Shown: piece by piece, positions 33,122 through 43,488 of the stretch
Numbering within the stretch: position 1 is the stretch's first letter
Layout: each line of letters starts with the position of its first letter
Source of the DNA: Oegoconia quadripuncta
Lineage: Eukaryota; Arthropoda; Insecta; Lepidoptera; Autostichidae
Assembly (NCBI GenBank): GCA_949316235.1
Contig: OX438743.1
Coordinates: 23,309,771 to 23,373,770 of the forward strand
Length of the DNA stretch: 64,000 nucleotides
Direction: 5' to 3'
Notes under the pieces: generated by a model
Told to the model about the DNA's origin: nothing
The model's database searches: none
What the model saw: the letters and a program-made list of their open reading frames with translations, nothing else
Made by a program: the position numbers and the translations under genes

Positions 33122-35776
33122 ATGATTTGTTTTTATGTAAAAGTAACCTCAACTTCATTTTATTTTGAACTTCAGTATTTGACAGTGACGTATCGTGACA
33201 GTGGCGTTTCGTTCGTTCGGAAGTTACTTAACTCCCCTGAGTATCTCTTCTTAGAGGTAACGCTTCACCACAATAAACTGCTTCTTGGTGTGTTCTACAG
33301 TCCCTCGCTACAGATAAATTATTTTAACGAGCTGGAAGCACTTTTGACCGATCTTCGTCCTAGCTATAATCATGTAATTTTAACGGGAGACTTTAATACG
33401 TGCCTGATCAAGGATGACCATCGGGCTAAATCTCTGGTCTCGCTCTTCAAGTCTGTCGATCTTCACATTTTGCCCCTCAATGCTACTCACTTTCCCCACA
33501 ATGGTTCCCCGTCCCTTTTGGATCTGGTTATAACTTCGTGTCCCGATTTTGTTTCTGCGCATGGTCAGTTCCACGCTCCCGCTTTCTCAAAACACGATCT
33601 TATCTATGCCTCATATAAAATTCGTTCTCCCAAACGTAGGCATAAAGTCCTTCTATTACGGAATCTTGGTGGAATCGATCATCAGGCGCTTCAAAATGAT
33701 ATAAGCAAGGCCGACTGGGAGCCGGTGTTTTCTGCTCCACATGTAGACTCAAAGATTGAACTATTTAATGCCATTATGCTCAATACGTTTGATAAGCATG
33801 CTCCACTAAAACCGACACGCGTAAGGCATTTCCCGGCGCCCTGGCTTACCACGGAGATCAAGGCACTCATGGCAAAAAGGGATAGGGCGCATATCAGATT
33901 CCGACAGGACTCTTCAGATTTGAATCGCGATATTTACGTGGAGTTGCGAACTCGCTGCAATAGGATTTGTAGGAAAGCTAGGCGACACCACATTCACTCC
34001 TCGATCGAAAACTGTCCGCAGGATAAACTCTGGAAGTTTTTGAAAACTATGGATGTGGGTAAATCTCAAAATTCTCCTCTCAATAATCTTGACCTTAACG
34101 CACTAAACAAGCACTTTAGTACCTCCCCCGTTTCTTTAGATCCCTCTGTTAAACAGGGCACTTTGTCCTTCTTAGCAGGCTCGCTGAATACCCACATTAT
34201 TTCTCAATTAGAACTTGGTGAGATGACTGCCGGAGATGTGGTTAAACTCCTAAAGTCTATTAAGACGAAAGCGGTTGGAAATGATGGATTGAGCATGGAC
34301 ATGTTTACTCCTATCTTAGACCACATTGCTCCCTACCTGGCTCATATCCTTAATCATTCCCTTTCTACCGGTGTCTTCCCGTCTTCCTGGAAGTATGCTC
34401 ATGTCATTCCTCTTCCAAAAAAACCTAATCCCTCGTCCTTCTCTCAGTTTCGTCCTATTTCTATCCTTCCCGTTCTTTCAAAGGTGCTGGAGCACTATGT
34501 GCACCAACGTCTATCCTGCCATCTAAATCGACATAACATTCTTAGCTCATATCAGTCTGGGTTTCGTTCTGGGCACAGTACAGCGTCTGCACTTGTGAAA
34601 GTCACTGACGACATTCGATCTAATATTGAGGACAAAAAGCTCACCCTTCTAGTGCTGTTAGATTTCAGCAGTGCCTTCAACACAGTAGATTTCGACTTGT
34701 TGCTGGAAGTGCTCAGAACGCTTCGTTTGTCTCCGACAGCCATCTCATGGTTTCATTCATACCTTTTCGACCGTTGTCAGCTTGTTAAAGTTGATAATGA
34801 CCGGTCTGAGTGGTGCCGACTTACAGCAGGTGTTCCACAAGGTGGAGTGCTCTCCCCGCTTCTCTTTCCTATATTCATTAATGGTATTACTTCCTTGTTA
34901 TCTTCTTCCTACCACCTATATGCTGACGATTTGCAACTCTACGCCTCGGCTACGTTTCCAAATTTCTCTTCTGCTACCGACATCATTAATGAAGACCTGG
35001 TAGCTGTTTCCAACTGGGCAGGGAGGTTTGGGTTGTTGGTAAACCCCGCGAAATCACAGGCCATCATAGTTGGCAGTCCCCACTATGTTTCGAAACTACA
35101 CGCCATAATGTTACCCAATATCTGTTTTGACGGAACAATAATCCCATATTCAGCTACTGTAAAAAATCTGGGTCTCATTATGGACCAAACACTATCCTGG
35201 ACTGCTCACATTGGTGAGGTGAGCCGCAAAATCTTTGCCTCTTTACACTCCCTGAAGAGAATGCAAAACTTCCTGCCTGTTGAAACCAGGAGTATGTTAG
35301 CGCAATCTCTTCTTCTTCCCCTTTTGGATTATGGCGATGTGGCATATCTTGATCTGACTGAGGAACTGCTGGATAAAATGGAACGCTTGCAAAACGTGTG
35401 CATACGCTATGTGTTTGGATTAAGGAAATATGACCACATTTCTGCGTTCCGTCTAAAATTAAAGTGGCCTACTATCCGTACACGGAGAAACTCACACATA
35501 CTCTTTCTTCTGTATAACATCTTATTTAATCCAGCAGCTCCTAAATACTTACGGGAGAGATTCTATTATATGTGTGACGCGAGTGGAGGACGGCTGCGTT
35601 CGGGTAACAACCTGAAACTTGGTTTCCCCAGTCACCTCACTCACTCTTATACCAAGTCCTTTACTGTCCAGGCTGTACGATTGTGGAACCAACTGCCGCT
35701 GCATGTGAGAAAGTCTCCATCACTAAATGCTTTTAAAACTAACATCAAAAAGCTCTCTGGTTCTAACGCGTTTTGA
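33122..35776 (+). CDS. LINE ORF2: partial endonuclease plus reverse transcriptase
   Basis: The frame is open from a TTG at 33083, and the first ATG is 33122. The endonuclease begins in the middle: the usual opening blocks (N-terminal NIxxL and E-T) are absent, while LLLGVFYSPS, VILTGDFNTC and the late SKHDL block are present. So roughly 80 residues were lost between ORF1 and here. RT is complete by eye: FRPISILPVLSKVLEHYVHQ, SGFRSGHSTASAL, LLDFSSAFNTVD, AGVPQGGVLSPLLF and YADDLQLY (about residue 613 from the TTG). The C-terminus has the expected AVRLWNQLPLHVRKSPSLNA block. It may make RT but probably no working nickase. Confidence 0.85.
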   Translation: MICFYVKVTSTSFYFELQYLTVTYRDSGVSFVRKLLNSPEYLFLEVTLHHNKLLLGVFYSPSLQINYFNELEALLTDLRPSYNHVILTGDFNTCLIKDDHRAKSLVSLFKSVDLHILPLNATHFPHNGSPSLLDLVITSCPDFVSAHGQFHAPAFSKHDLIYASYKIRSPKRRHKVLLLRNLGGIDHQALQNDISKADWEPVFSAPHVDSKIELFNAIMLNTFDKHAPLKPTRVRHFPAPWLTTEIKALMAKRDRAHIRFRQDSSDLNRDIYVELRTRCNRICRKARRHHIHSSIENCPQDKLWKFLKTMDVGKSQNSPLNNLDLNALNKHFSTSPVSLDPSVKQGTLSFLAGSLNTHIISQLELGEMTAGDVVKLLKSIKTKAVGNDGLSMDMFTPILDHIAPYLAHILNHSLSTGVFPSSWKYAHVIPLPKKPNPSSFSQFRPISILPVLSKVLEHYVHQRLSCHLNRHNILSSYQSGFRSGHSTASALVKVTDDIRSNIEDKKLTLLVLLDFSSAFNTVDFDLLLEVLRTLRLSPTAISWFHSYLFDRCQLVKVDNDRSEWCRLTAGVPQGGVLSPLLFPIFINGITSLLSSSYHLYADDLQLYASATFPNFSSATDIINEDLVAVSNWAGRFGLLVNPAKSQAIIVGSPHYVSKLHAIMLPNICFDGTIIPYSATVKNLGLIMDQTLSWTAHIGEVSRKIFASLHSLKRMQNFLPVETRSMLAQSLLLPLLDYGDVAYLDLTEELLDKMERLQNVCIRYVFGLRKYDHISAFRLKLKWPTIRTRRNSHILFLLYNILFNPAAPKYLRERFYYMCDASGGRLRSGNNLKLGFPSHLTHSYTKSFTVQAVRLWNQLPLHVRKSPSLNAFKTNIKKLSGSNAF

Positions 35777-36195
35777 GCGGTAGCTACTTTTGATGAATGA
35801 CAACTGCGTGTTAAATCCTCTCTTTAAGTATTTCCTTATTTATATACATATTTATTTATATGTATTATTAGTATGTAGGTATATATTTTATTAAGATATA
35901 GTTGTATGTATGTATATGTATTATTATATATTTTTCTTATTACTTTTATATACTTATATATATATATATATATATATTTGTTAGTGTGTAGTGTAGGTAT
36001 TTGCTTTGCTTTAGTTTGAATTTGCTGTAATTTGTATACGCCCAATCTGCTGTTTTCTAACTAACCCTATGGTTGACTGGAAGAAATCCCTCTTTGGGAT
36101 AAGTCCGCCGTTGTACTCAATTTATGTATCAATGCAAAATTAATGTATTGCCTTTTTGTACAATAAAGCGTTTACAAACAAACAAACAAACAATT
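35777..36195 (+). terminator. LINE 3'-UTR and polyadenylation region
   Basis: T/A dinucleotide-rich stretch (35830-36000), the covarying hairpin at about 36083-36103 (ATCCC/GGGAT), a caataaag signal, and aaac repeats as the tail. Confidence 0.6.
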
Positions 36196-36245
36196 ACATT
36201 TTATATAACATATTACAAAACAATAGCAATTAACATAACGACCAG

Positions 36246-36626
36246 CTAACACCAGACCTCCTTATCGCCTAAATAATCATCTATCCTGTAATAACCCTTC
36301 TTACACAGAGTTTCTTTAATGTGGCGTTTAAATTTCTGCTCTGTTAAACTCAATACATGTTCTGGTATTTTATTGTAAAAGCGTATGCTGTGTCCCACAA
36401 AGGATGTGCTAACCTTGCTAAGTCTAAATTGTGGAATTTCAATTTTATTTTTGTTTCTAGTATTCAAATTATGATTATCAGAATGTTTACGAAATAGGCA
36501 TATATTTTTGCGTACATACATTATACTGTCATATATATATTGAGATGCAACAGTTAAAATACTTATTTCTTTAAACAGATCTCTTAGAGAATCACGGCAT
36601 TTTTGCGGCACGGCATTGCGTATTTT
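36246..36626 (-). pseudogene. Jockey-superfamily LINE ORF2 C-terminus
   Basis: The minus frame opens mid-protein (KIRNAVPQKCRDSLRDLFKE) and runs through ISILTVASQYIYDSIMYVRK, NTRNKNK, SIRFYNKIPEHV and ends GYYRIDDYLGDKEVW. It lies in the same protein region as 38242-39000 but is diverged, so it is a separate subfamily. 5'-truncated. Confidence 0.8.
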
Positions 36627-36716
36627 GTGTCACCAAATTACTTTATATAATTAATTTTAGAAAATATAATAGTAAAATATTTTTTTTTGGGTAGGAGGAG
36701 AAATTCTCATAGAAAG

Positions 36717-36990
36717 AAAGAAAGAAATCAGTTTATTCGCCACAAGTGGGCACACATTGAATGTACAAAACAAACTTAACACATAAAAAAGAACAAACTA
36801 CAAAACATATAAAGATAAACACACAAATTTTGAGTGCCACTGTGACAAAGAGGAGTGGGACTCAGCATTATGCTCAGCTCCAGGAACTGGGCGCTGTTCT
36901 TCCGTCCCACCCTGGGAGAGGAAAGCAATGTGTAAAAAGAGTGTGTATGTGTTATTCCTCTATGGTATTACTAATCTGTGCTTGTTATGT
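36717..36990 (-). mobile_element. Retroelement 3' end with (AAAG)-type tail
   Basis: agaaagaaagaaagaaatca, gtttattcgccacaagtggg, ...gagtgggactcagcattatg. On the minus strand this ends in a CTTT tandem tail. Text near 63800-63850 (ggactgaaaatcagcaacac, gctgagtcc) is the reverse of a related sequence. Confidence 0.5.
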
Positions 36991-37025
36991 AGCGGGAAAG
37001 TATTGTGTCATAGTAAAGTAAAAAG

Positions 37026-37175
37026 TAAAATCATTTTTATTGTGTCAAAAACAGTGTTACAATATAAGCAGTGAGGTAGCCCTGGTCCCCACACTAGGAT
37101 TCCCTGTGTTGTGGGTAACCAGTCTCTTCCCCATCCAATTAACAAAGTATCACAAGTGTTGTACCATAAAATGTA
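37026..37175 (-). repeat. Dispersed retroelement end, copy 1 (second at 55262-55398)
   Basis: gtgtcaaaaacagtgttaca, atataagc, ccctggtccccacactagga, ttccctgtgttgtgggtaac. Same order and orientation in both copies. Confidence 0.7.
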
Positions 37176-37698
37176 ATAGTGCAGTGTGTGAATGTGACAA
37201 AGAAGTGTGTCAGTTCAGTACAATTCAAGTCGAACATCTTTCATGCCATCCTCGAACTACTTTCATCCTTTAGTAGCCATAGCCATCGTAAGACGCTCAT
37301 CCGTCTCTCAGGTAAAGGATAATCTAAAAATGTATATGTTAGACAATACGATTTCCCCCCCTTAATAATTAGTGCTAGAATCATAATAATTATTAATAAT
37401 TTTTACTGTTATTAAATTACTACACAAATACCACCATAACAACAAACATAAAGACTACATCATCGGCCTCGAATTATTATATATTAATATTATTATCATA
37501 GGACTTACAGGTCGATCTAGCCGCGAGTTGCCTATATGTCTGTATATTTTATATATATGCAGCTACATACGCACACGGCCATCTCTACCCGAAGGTTGTG
37601 CCGGACTTTTACGGGCCAAAGCTCCCCTGTCGCCTCACCTTTCGCGGCAGTCGTTTGGGACCTGCGTATACTACTTCAGACGGCTGCCAAGTGTCCTC
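37176..37698. other. Unassigned sequence
   Basis: 37560-37700 is GC-rich and lies just 3' of the small coding remnant at 37714-37824 when read on the minus strand. Confidence 0.35.
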
Positions 37699-37713
37699 GG
37701 GCTACTCGATACC

Positions 37714-37824
37714 TCACTCAACTATTAGTTTAGGTATCGGGTAGCCCTTGGATGGCACCCGGATCGCAGCCAACTCACGCTCCTCCGCTTCAATCTGTCG
37801 TTCCCGAGTCTCCTTCCGCTTCAT
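37714..37824 (-). pseudogene. Unidentified charged C-terminal coding remnant
   Basis: From ATG at 37824 to TGA at 37714 (36 residues): MKRKETRERQIEAEERELAA then IRVPSKGYPIPKLIVE. The same frame continues upstream as DLVQAHIISN, then a TAG and ISSEDQ, until repeat E cuts in at about 37885. So it looks like the end of a longer protein, truncated by the repeat and carrying one in-frame stop. I do not recognise the family. The last codons and stop overlap a near-perfect 16-bp inverted repeat (37699-37714 with 37732-37747). It could be a retroelement accessory ORF or a host exon. Confidence 0.3.
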
Positions 37825-37990
37825 GTTTGATATGATGTGAGCTTGCACAAGGTCCTATTGGTCCTCGCTGCTTATCATCACATCAATCTGCGTGGAGTAA
37901 CTTTCTCTGGGATATACTTAATTTGTTTATCCTGCGAGAACTACTCACTTTATCGGTATAAAGGATATCCTATGTCTGAATCCAGGGTAT

Positions 37991-39003
37991 GATCAAAAAT
38001 CAAAATCAAAAAATGCTTTATTTTGTAGGTACACAGGGTACACTTAAAATAGTCAGATTTTACATTTTTAAAGCTACTGCTTGTTCAAAAGGCAATTTTC
38101 CCCTGAGAAGAACAAGCAAGAAACTCGAGAGGTCGCTTTTTTTAAAAAAAGGTTTTTATATTACAAAATTATTAATTATTATTTTATGTTATAATATTTG
38201 ATTATTAATTGTGAAATAGCCTGGTTATGCGAACGGGCTGGTTATGTCCATGATTGTTTATCTTCTAAATAATCTGATATTTTATAATATGCTTTCTTAA
38301 TAAGTTTCTGTTTTATAGTATCTTTAAATTTATTGAAAGGAAGATTTTGTATATCAACAGGAACTTTATTGAAAAAGCGTATACATAACCCTTTGAATGA
38401 ATTACTGACTTTGTGGAGGCGACTTATGTGACCTGCAAGTTTATCTTTATTTCTTGTATTGACATCATGTTTATCACTATTTTTCCTAAATGATGTTATA
38501 TTTTTTTTTACATATATTACATTTTCAAAGATGTACTGTGACGAAAAGGTTAGAATATTATACTCTTTAAATCTATCTCTAAGTGACACTGCAGGTCTCA
38601 ATTGATAAATTGCGCGAACGGCTCGTTTTTGTAAAACAAAGATTGTATTGATATCCGCGGCATTTCCCCACAGCAAGATACCGTAAGACATCAGGCTATG
38701 GAAATAACTAAAATATACTAATCTAGCAGTATTTACGTCCGATATTTGTCTAATTTTTTTGACTGCATACGCTGCAGAGCTGAGCTTCTTCGCCAATTTA
38801 TGGATATGAGGACCCCATTGTAATTTGGCGTCCAAAGTAATGCCCAAAAATACAGTGGACTCAACAAGGTCTAGAGTGACATTTTTTATCATTATATTTG
38901 TGGGCACCTCCCTGACATTAGGCAGTACAAATTTAACACATTTAGTTTTTTTTTCATTCAGTAACAAATTATTTGCCGTAAACCATTCTACTATTTGAGA
39001 ATA
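37991..39003 (-). mobile_element. 5'-truncated Jockey-like LINE (family J), longest copy
   Basis: The tail is seen as gatcaaaaatcaaaatcaaa at 37990-38010, then aatgctttattttgtaggta cacaggg and the agctactgcttgttcaaaa block. The coding part continues to the repeat E junction near 39003. Confidence 0.8.
38242..39003 (-). pseudogene. Family J LINE ORF2, RT thumb and C-terminal domain
   Basis: About 250 codons, open to the repeat junction. It begins IVEWFTANNLLLNEKKTKCV, the block right after the RT catalytic FADD motif. It continues FLGITLDAKLQWGPHI, KLSSAAYAVKKIR, FHSLMSYGILLWGNAADINT and ends KISDYLEDKQSWT. The apparent first residues before IVEWF come from repeat E and are not part of the protein. 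It lacks the endonuclease and the catalytic aspartates. The closely similar plus-strand protein at 62352-63104 belongs to a sister subfamily. Confidence 0.85.
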
Positions 39004-39118
39004 TGTTCTACCTATATACCAAATTTCATCCAAATCCGTTCATCCGTTTCGCCGTGATTGAACAACAAATAAACAAACATCCAAACTTTTGCATTTATGA
39101 TATTAGAAGATTAAATTA

Positions 39119-39345
39119 TGATATTATTATAAATGCTAATGTTTGAATGTTTATTTGTTTATTGCTCAATCACGGCGAAACGGATTAACGGATTTGGATG
39201 AAATTTAGTATATAGGTAGAATATACTCTGGAGGACATAGGATATGTTTTGCCCCGATAAAGTGAGTAGTTCCCGCGGGATAAACAAATTTCAGCGATAA
39301 ACTTATTCCACGCAGACGAAGCCGCGGGCGGAAAGCTAGTATTTA
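39119..39345 (+). repeat. Dispersed repeat E, inverted relative to the adjacent copy
   Basis: attattataaatgctaatgt, tcacggcgaaacggattaac, tagttcccgcgggataaac, gccgcgggcggaaagctagt. Together with 39003-39115 it forms a head-to-head pair. Confidence 0.75.
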
Positions 39346-39419
39346 AATGAATATTTCAAACACTAACACCAATCATTTAGGCCCAAACTAAGCAATCTTC
39401 CAACCGGTTGTTCTATCTA

Positions 39420-39468
39420 TGGGGAAGGCCTATATCCAGCAGTGGACGTAACGTGGCTGATGGTATGA
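39420..39468 (+). mobile_element. RTE-type LINE 3'-UTR scrap
   Basis: ggggaaggcctatatccagc, agtggacgtaacgtggctga is the terminal motif of RTE-type LINEs. A reversed trace (aggatgtccactgctgaa) lies at 47960. Confidence 0.55.
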
Positions 39469-39904
39469 AAAATATGAATTAAAGAAGTATATGTGTAGTC
39501 AATACCACAAACATTTCGTAACAAAACTGACCTGTTTACTGTGAAACTGTCCCGAGTTTTCGCTAACCCGTTAACATCATGATTGATTAATAAACAACTA
39601 ACAGACTTTACCAATTTACGGGACCAAGATCCCGTTCCCCGAGGAATCAACTCCCAAGTCCCGGGTCCCGCGGGATTAGTATTCACTTAACGCGTCGATT
39701 GTTCGAACAAGCGTCGTCGGTGTGAACGTCCATTATCCCCTAACGTTCCGGATTACACCGTTACAATACTTACAATGGGGTGGAAGGGGCTTTTTTGTAA
39801 CATGTTTAGGTAAGTTAATAGACATGTTTGGTGATTGCGGCGGGTGAATTTGTAGTCTGTTAGTAGTTTCTGTAATAAAAATATCGTAAATATCGAATGA
39901 TAAT
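39469..39904. other. Unassigned sequence
   Basis: The 89-codon minus frame over 39417-39686 starts in the LINE scrap and has no motif. Nothing else is seen. Confidence 0.35.
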
Positions 39905-40262
39905 ATTGGATCTTTACCTATGAAATTGGAGTTTTTTTTCTTCGTTAATCATATGTACCAATTCCTAAATTTGTTTTTTATTTGGAAAATGGAATATTAT
40001 CTCAAGGTTTCACATGAAATATTTTTTAATTTCTGGGCTAAATCACATAATAGGTAAAAAAAATTTGAACAGAGCTCTTTTCATGTGCTTCCCATTATCA
40101 TATCTCAGATTCCCTGAAACTTTTATAAAGCGGTTACTTTTAAAAATTAACGCTGCCTCTACTTAACTTAATGTAATCCGATAATACACACAAAGTTTAG
40201 CTAAATTTGGATTTTAATGAAATTCTTCATACAAAACGCCAGTTTCATAGGTAAGGACCTAA
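39905..40262. mobile_element. MITE with 25-bp inverted termini, copy 1
   Basis: ggatctttacctatgaaatt gg at the left end is inverted at the right as cagtttcataggtaaggacc, followed by TA. The interior is AT-rich and non-coding. The second copy, at 46418-47112, shows the same termini with TA on its left. TA at one intact end of each copy suggests a Tc1/mariner-type MITE. Confidence 0.7.
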
Positions 40263-40540
40263 CACTTCAAATTTGAACTCATGACATGACATTTTTTTTA
40301 TGAAACATACAAGTAGTATGTCGAATTATTATTTTAGTCGGAATTCAGAGTAGTATTTTTTTCTCATATTTATATGTTTATTGACATTAGCTATTAACCT
40401 CTTGTCCAATTATTATGCTATTTGAAAAGGCATTTAATAGGTATGAATATATGTATGCCTATACTGGCTAATCACAAAGATCAGAGAAATATCTGTAACC
40501 ACCTGTATATCACAATAAAATTATTTAATTGATTGAAATT

Positions 40541-40690
40541 CACTGTGCTGTGTGGTTTCGTCTCATCCCGTGGGTGTCGTAAAAGGCAACTAAGGGACTT
40601 TCCATCAAAATACATCTATAGATTTGCACGTCTCAACGGCGATGGGCCCACCCCCCTGTCACGTGTTCATTTCTATAACATAGAGTGAAC
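40541..40690. repeat. Probable dispersed repeat (gtgtcgtaaaaggc block)
   Basis: cgtgggtgtcgtaaaaggca, actaagggactttccatc, then cgatgggcccacccccctgtc. I recognise this motif as a recurrent one in moth and butterfly DNA, but no second copy is in the window. Confidence 0.35.
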
Positions 40691-40740
40691 CGTGGATATT
40701 GTTTCAATCATTAAACTTCTAATGTTTGGAACACCCAAAC

Positions 40741-41000
40741 ACAATTTTTTTGGGTTATCATGGTCGGTGATAACCCAAAAATTTTTGGGATAAAGGTCGT
40801 TTGGGATGAAATTGACCAATAGTTAAGGATTTTTTATAATAATTTTGATAGCTGACAAAACAATGGCAAAAACCCCTGCATCCCTCACACCCCATTCGCC
40901 AAAACTTCCAAATCCCATAATAATCCAGTAAGGATACACTTTTAACTTTCTATAATTTTAAAGGTCGTGATTTTTTGCACATAGATAGAGTACCGGTCAG
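40741..41000. repeat. Diverged repeat pair member with 14-bp-stem hairpin
   Basis: tttttgggttatca (40747-40760) pairs perfectly with tgataacccaaaaa (40768-40781) across a 7-nt loop. Downstream text (tgaccaatagttaaggattt, ccctcacaccccattcgcca aaact) recurs at 42190-42320. Confidence 0.6.
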
Positions 41001-41512
41001 TGATAGAATAAAAAAAATTCTAACAAATCGATAGCTTCCTTTAGTTATAAATTATAATATACATATTTAGGAATAAAATATAAACTATATAATTAAAATT
41101 ACCACTGTAAATTACATTAGGACGTCGGAGAATATACTTAAAACCCCTGTAACTACTTTCAAAAAAAATTTGCAATAACTTCTTTACAATTATGAAAAAT
41201 TTCACTGAGAGCAAATATCACGATTCAATAAACAATTTTTAGAAAATATAAAGTACCCTAGCTATTGGTATTATTTTTTTAGAAAATAGTTTTAAAAGAT
41301 CTTAGCATCTTCTACGACGCAATGAGGTGCACAGTGGTAACTTTAACTTAATATTGTAGGTTTTATAACTAAATACCTACACTATACCTAAAGCAAACTC
41401 CTGATCTATTAGAAATAGTAACATTATTGCAAAGGCCGGGAAATAGGCAATTGCCATTTCCGCCGAGGCATATATAGTGCTTTTCTCAAAAGAATGCAGG
41501 GAAATAATAATA
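41001..41512. other. Unassigned AT-rich sequence
   Basis: Nothing recognisable. Confidence 0.35.
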
Positions 41513-41762
41513 ATAAATAATAATAATAATAAATATCCGTGACATACACACACACATGACACAGCGCCATCTAGTTCCACAGTAAGCAACTATATGCTTG
41601 TGTTGTAGATATCAGATGGTTGATATACTACATAAATACATTTTTTTTGTAAATAAATACTTATTATAAATGAAAACATCCATAACTCGGGTACACATGT
41701 CAGTATTCATCACACAAACATATGCCCCTAGCGGGATTCGAACCTGCAACCTTTTGGTATAT
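41513..41762 (-). mobile_element. SINE family D, near full length
   Basis: cacagcgccatctagttcca at the tail side, ...cataactcgggtacacatgt, ...gcccctagcgggattcgaac ctgcaacctttt at the head. Reverse orientation of 21192-21432. Confidence 0.8.
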
Positions 41763-42394
41763 AATAATAAATATTTAAATAACAAATCATGACGAATTTT
41801 CAGCTTTGCCGCCGATTTTCTATTTATCATCTGTGCCGAAAGGCAAACGCATTTACGCATACAGCCATGTGAACGCAATTTGTACTAAGCAAAGAGATTT
41901 TGGTATGCCAAGAATGATAAAAGAGATCCAATCAAAGAGTATGTAATAACCCTAGCACGCCGTTTCATGCAACATTGCTGGAGCGTTGTTATGTTCCAAA
42001 TTCAAAAAACGCTCCTGCAATGGATTTATTTTTCGCTGTCCGTAAATTAGATACTTCGCGTGTTCTTTTTTCGAAAGTAATGACAATATTTCCATGCATG
42101 TTTGAGAAAATATTTTTTACAATATCACTGATAGGTACTCTGTCTATGTAAGGACCTTTAAGATTATAGGAAGTTACACCCTTAAATATGTATATCATCT
42201 GGACTGTAATGAAACTGACCAATATTTAAGATTTTTTTTCGAATAATTTTGATAACTGACAAAGCAACTGCAAAACCCCTGTGTCCTCACACCCCTTCCG
42301 CCAAAACTTTCAAATCCCTACAAAACATACACACGGCACTCAACAAATTGTTCCACAAGTTACAAATTCGACCCTTAAGCTAATGCGACCAGTG
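41763..42394. repeat. Mostly unassigned; includes a repeat shared with 40800-41000
   Basis: 42190-42320 (aaactgaccaatatttaaga, tcctcacaccccttccgcca) matches the 40810-40920 block. The remainder is unassigned. Confidence 0.45.
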
Positions 42395-42600
42395 TACCCT
42401 GGCCCCTGTTGACGCCGGCCCCGCTCCCCTCTCCTCTGTGTGGTAAGGGCCCAGGGGGGGTCGGGGGGTCAGATAGAGCCGGTGATTGTCACATACAAGT
42501 AATAAATTGTCGGGGGCACCTCGCAAAGGCACGCATCATTAACACACTGCGTTCCAAATTAACAATTACACGGAGCCAGGCTCTGTTTGTTAATTAGGGA
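42395..42600. other. GC-rich low-copy island
   Basis: It contains ggcccctgttgacgccggcc, a G-run (ccaggggggggtcggggggt-like) and, at the right edge, homeodomain-type text (tttgttaattaggg). No frame is convincing. Possibly conserved non-coding sequence. Confidence 0.25.
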
Positions 42601-42744
42601 ATTCTGTGATACATGTATTCGGTCGTATAGGTACACAAGTAGGTATTGGGAAGAGCAACAATAATTGCTTATGTGTTTTTAGGATCTTGTATTTAGTGAT
42701 CATGTCCGTCCGTCCTGTAGATCAACTCCATCATCTTATATTTT

Positions 42745-42900
42745 TTAAAATTTTATTTAACATTTTATTGCATATATACAAACATATATTGAACAAACAT
42801 AGGACGGAAATTACAATACATAAAGGCGAGCTTATCTCTGTAAGAGATTTCTTCTAACAAACCCTCGGAAGGAAAAACCAATTTAAAGTTTTTTATTGCA
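42745..42900 (-). mobile_element. LINE 3'-UTR with conserved hairpin, target of the LTR element
   Basis: Minus strand: aaatctcttacagagataag (ATCTCT/AGAGAT stem) and a tail near 42745-42765. It runs directly into the GAGAG target site of the LTR element. Confidence 0.7.
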
Positions 42901-42905
42901 GAGAG

Positions 42906-43055
42906 TGTTTTATGTTTAATATAAACACTACACAGATTGCTTCAATGATTATTTATTTGCAAATTCCCACATAACTCTTACATTAATTCACATAGCATGA
43001 CATTATAAAAAGCGGGCTAAACCACAGACTAATTCAAACCACAGAGTATAAAACA
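42906..43055 (-). repeat. 3' LTR
   Basis: 150 bp. On the sense strand it starts TGTTTTATACTCTGTGG and ends AAACATAAAACA. It includes ctgtggttt twice, a tttttataat TATA-like block and aaataaataa as a possible poly-A signal. Confidence 0.95.
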
Positions 43056-43119
43056 TCTCCCTCCTGAGACTACTACTACTACCTACCTAAAAGTGAAATT
43101 AACAATAATATCAAATAGA

Positions 43120-43488
43120 TCATAGATTAAGTTTAACTGGTGGTCTCACAGAGCGGCCACTCCTTGTGGTATATGTGAAAGTATCTGTTTGTGAAGGAAA
43201 AGTATCTCTTTCAACAATATCATTTGTGTTTTCATCTAAGTATATTAAATTTCTTTTTGTACCGGGTTCAGTATAAGATTTTCTTAATTGTTGAGTGTTT
43301 CTTCTGTATACTTTCCCTTCCTTATAAACATTATATGCCCTTGGCTCCTTCCTTTTCTCAATAATTTCCCCTTTAATCCAGTTTCTCCCTTCTCTGACAA
43401 CTACATTTTCACCTGGTACAAAAATTGGGGTTTTCCTTCGAGCATTTTTATCGTAATTTGCTTTATACATGACTTGTTTTAGGGACAA
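43120..43488 (-). pseudogene. Integrase C-terminal piece of the LTR element
   Basis: It reads MYKANYDKNARRKTPIFVPG, ENVVVREGRNWIKG, then YNVYKEGKVYRRNTQQLRKS. This is the strand-rich C-terminal region of gypsy-type integrases (YD... RxP xFxxGDxVxxR... W...GxI layout). The zinc-binding and catalytic core are absent, and this frame differs from that of the preceding gag-pol piece, so a large deletion joins them at about 43480. Confidence 0.75.

Larger units (their letters stand above)
32225..36195 (+). mobile_element. Two-ORF LINE with internal loss in the endonuclease, (AAAC)n tail
   Basis: 5'-UTR scrap, ORF1 (32290-33045), ORF2 (33122-35776), then a 400-bp 3'-UTR with the conserved hairpin (gaagaaatccctctttggga taag), a poly-A-signal-like caataaagcg at 36161-36170 and a tandem aaac tail to 36195. 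The 3' end is certain. The 5' limit is not. ORF2 lacks its N-terminal endonuclease part. Confidence 0.8.
37885..39115 (-). repeat. Dispersed repeat E, split by a family J LINE
   Basis: Left part: gcgtggagtaactttctctg, ctgcgagaactactcacttt, atcctatgtctgaatccagg. Right part from about 39003: gttctacctatataccaaat, ttcatccaaatccgttcat, aacaaacatccaaac. It repeats the arrangement at 4690-5663. Confidence 0.75.
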
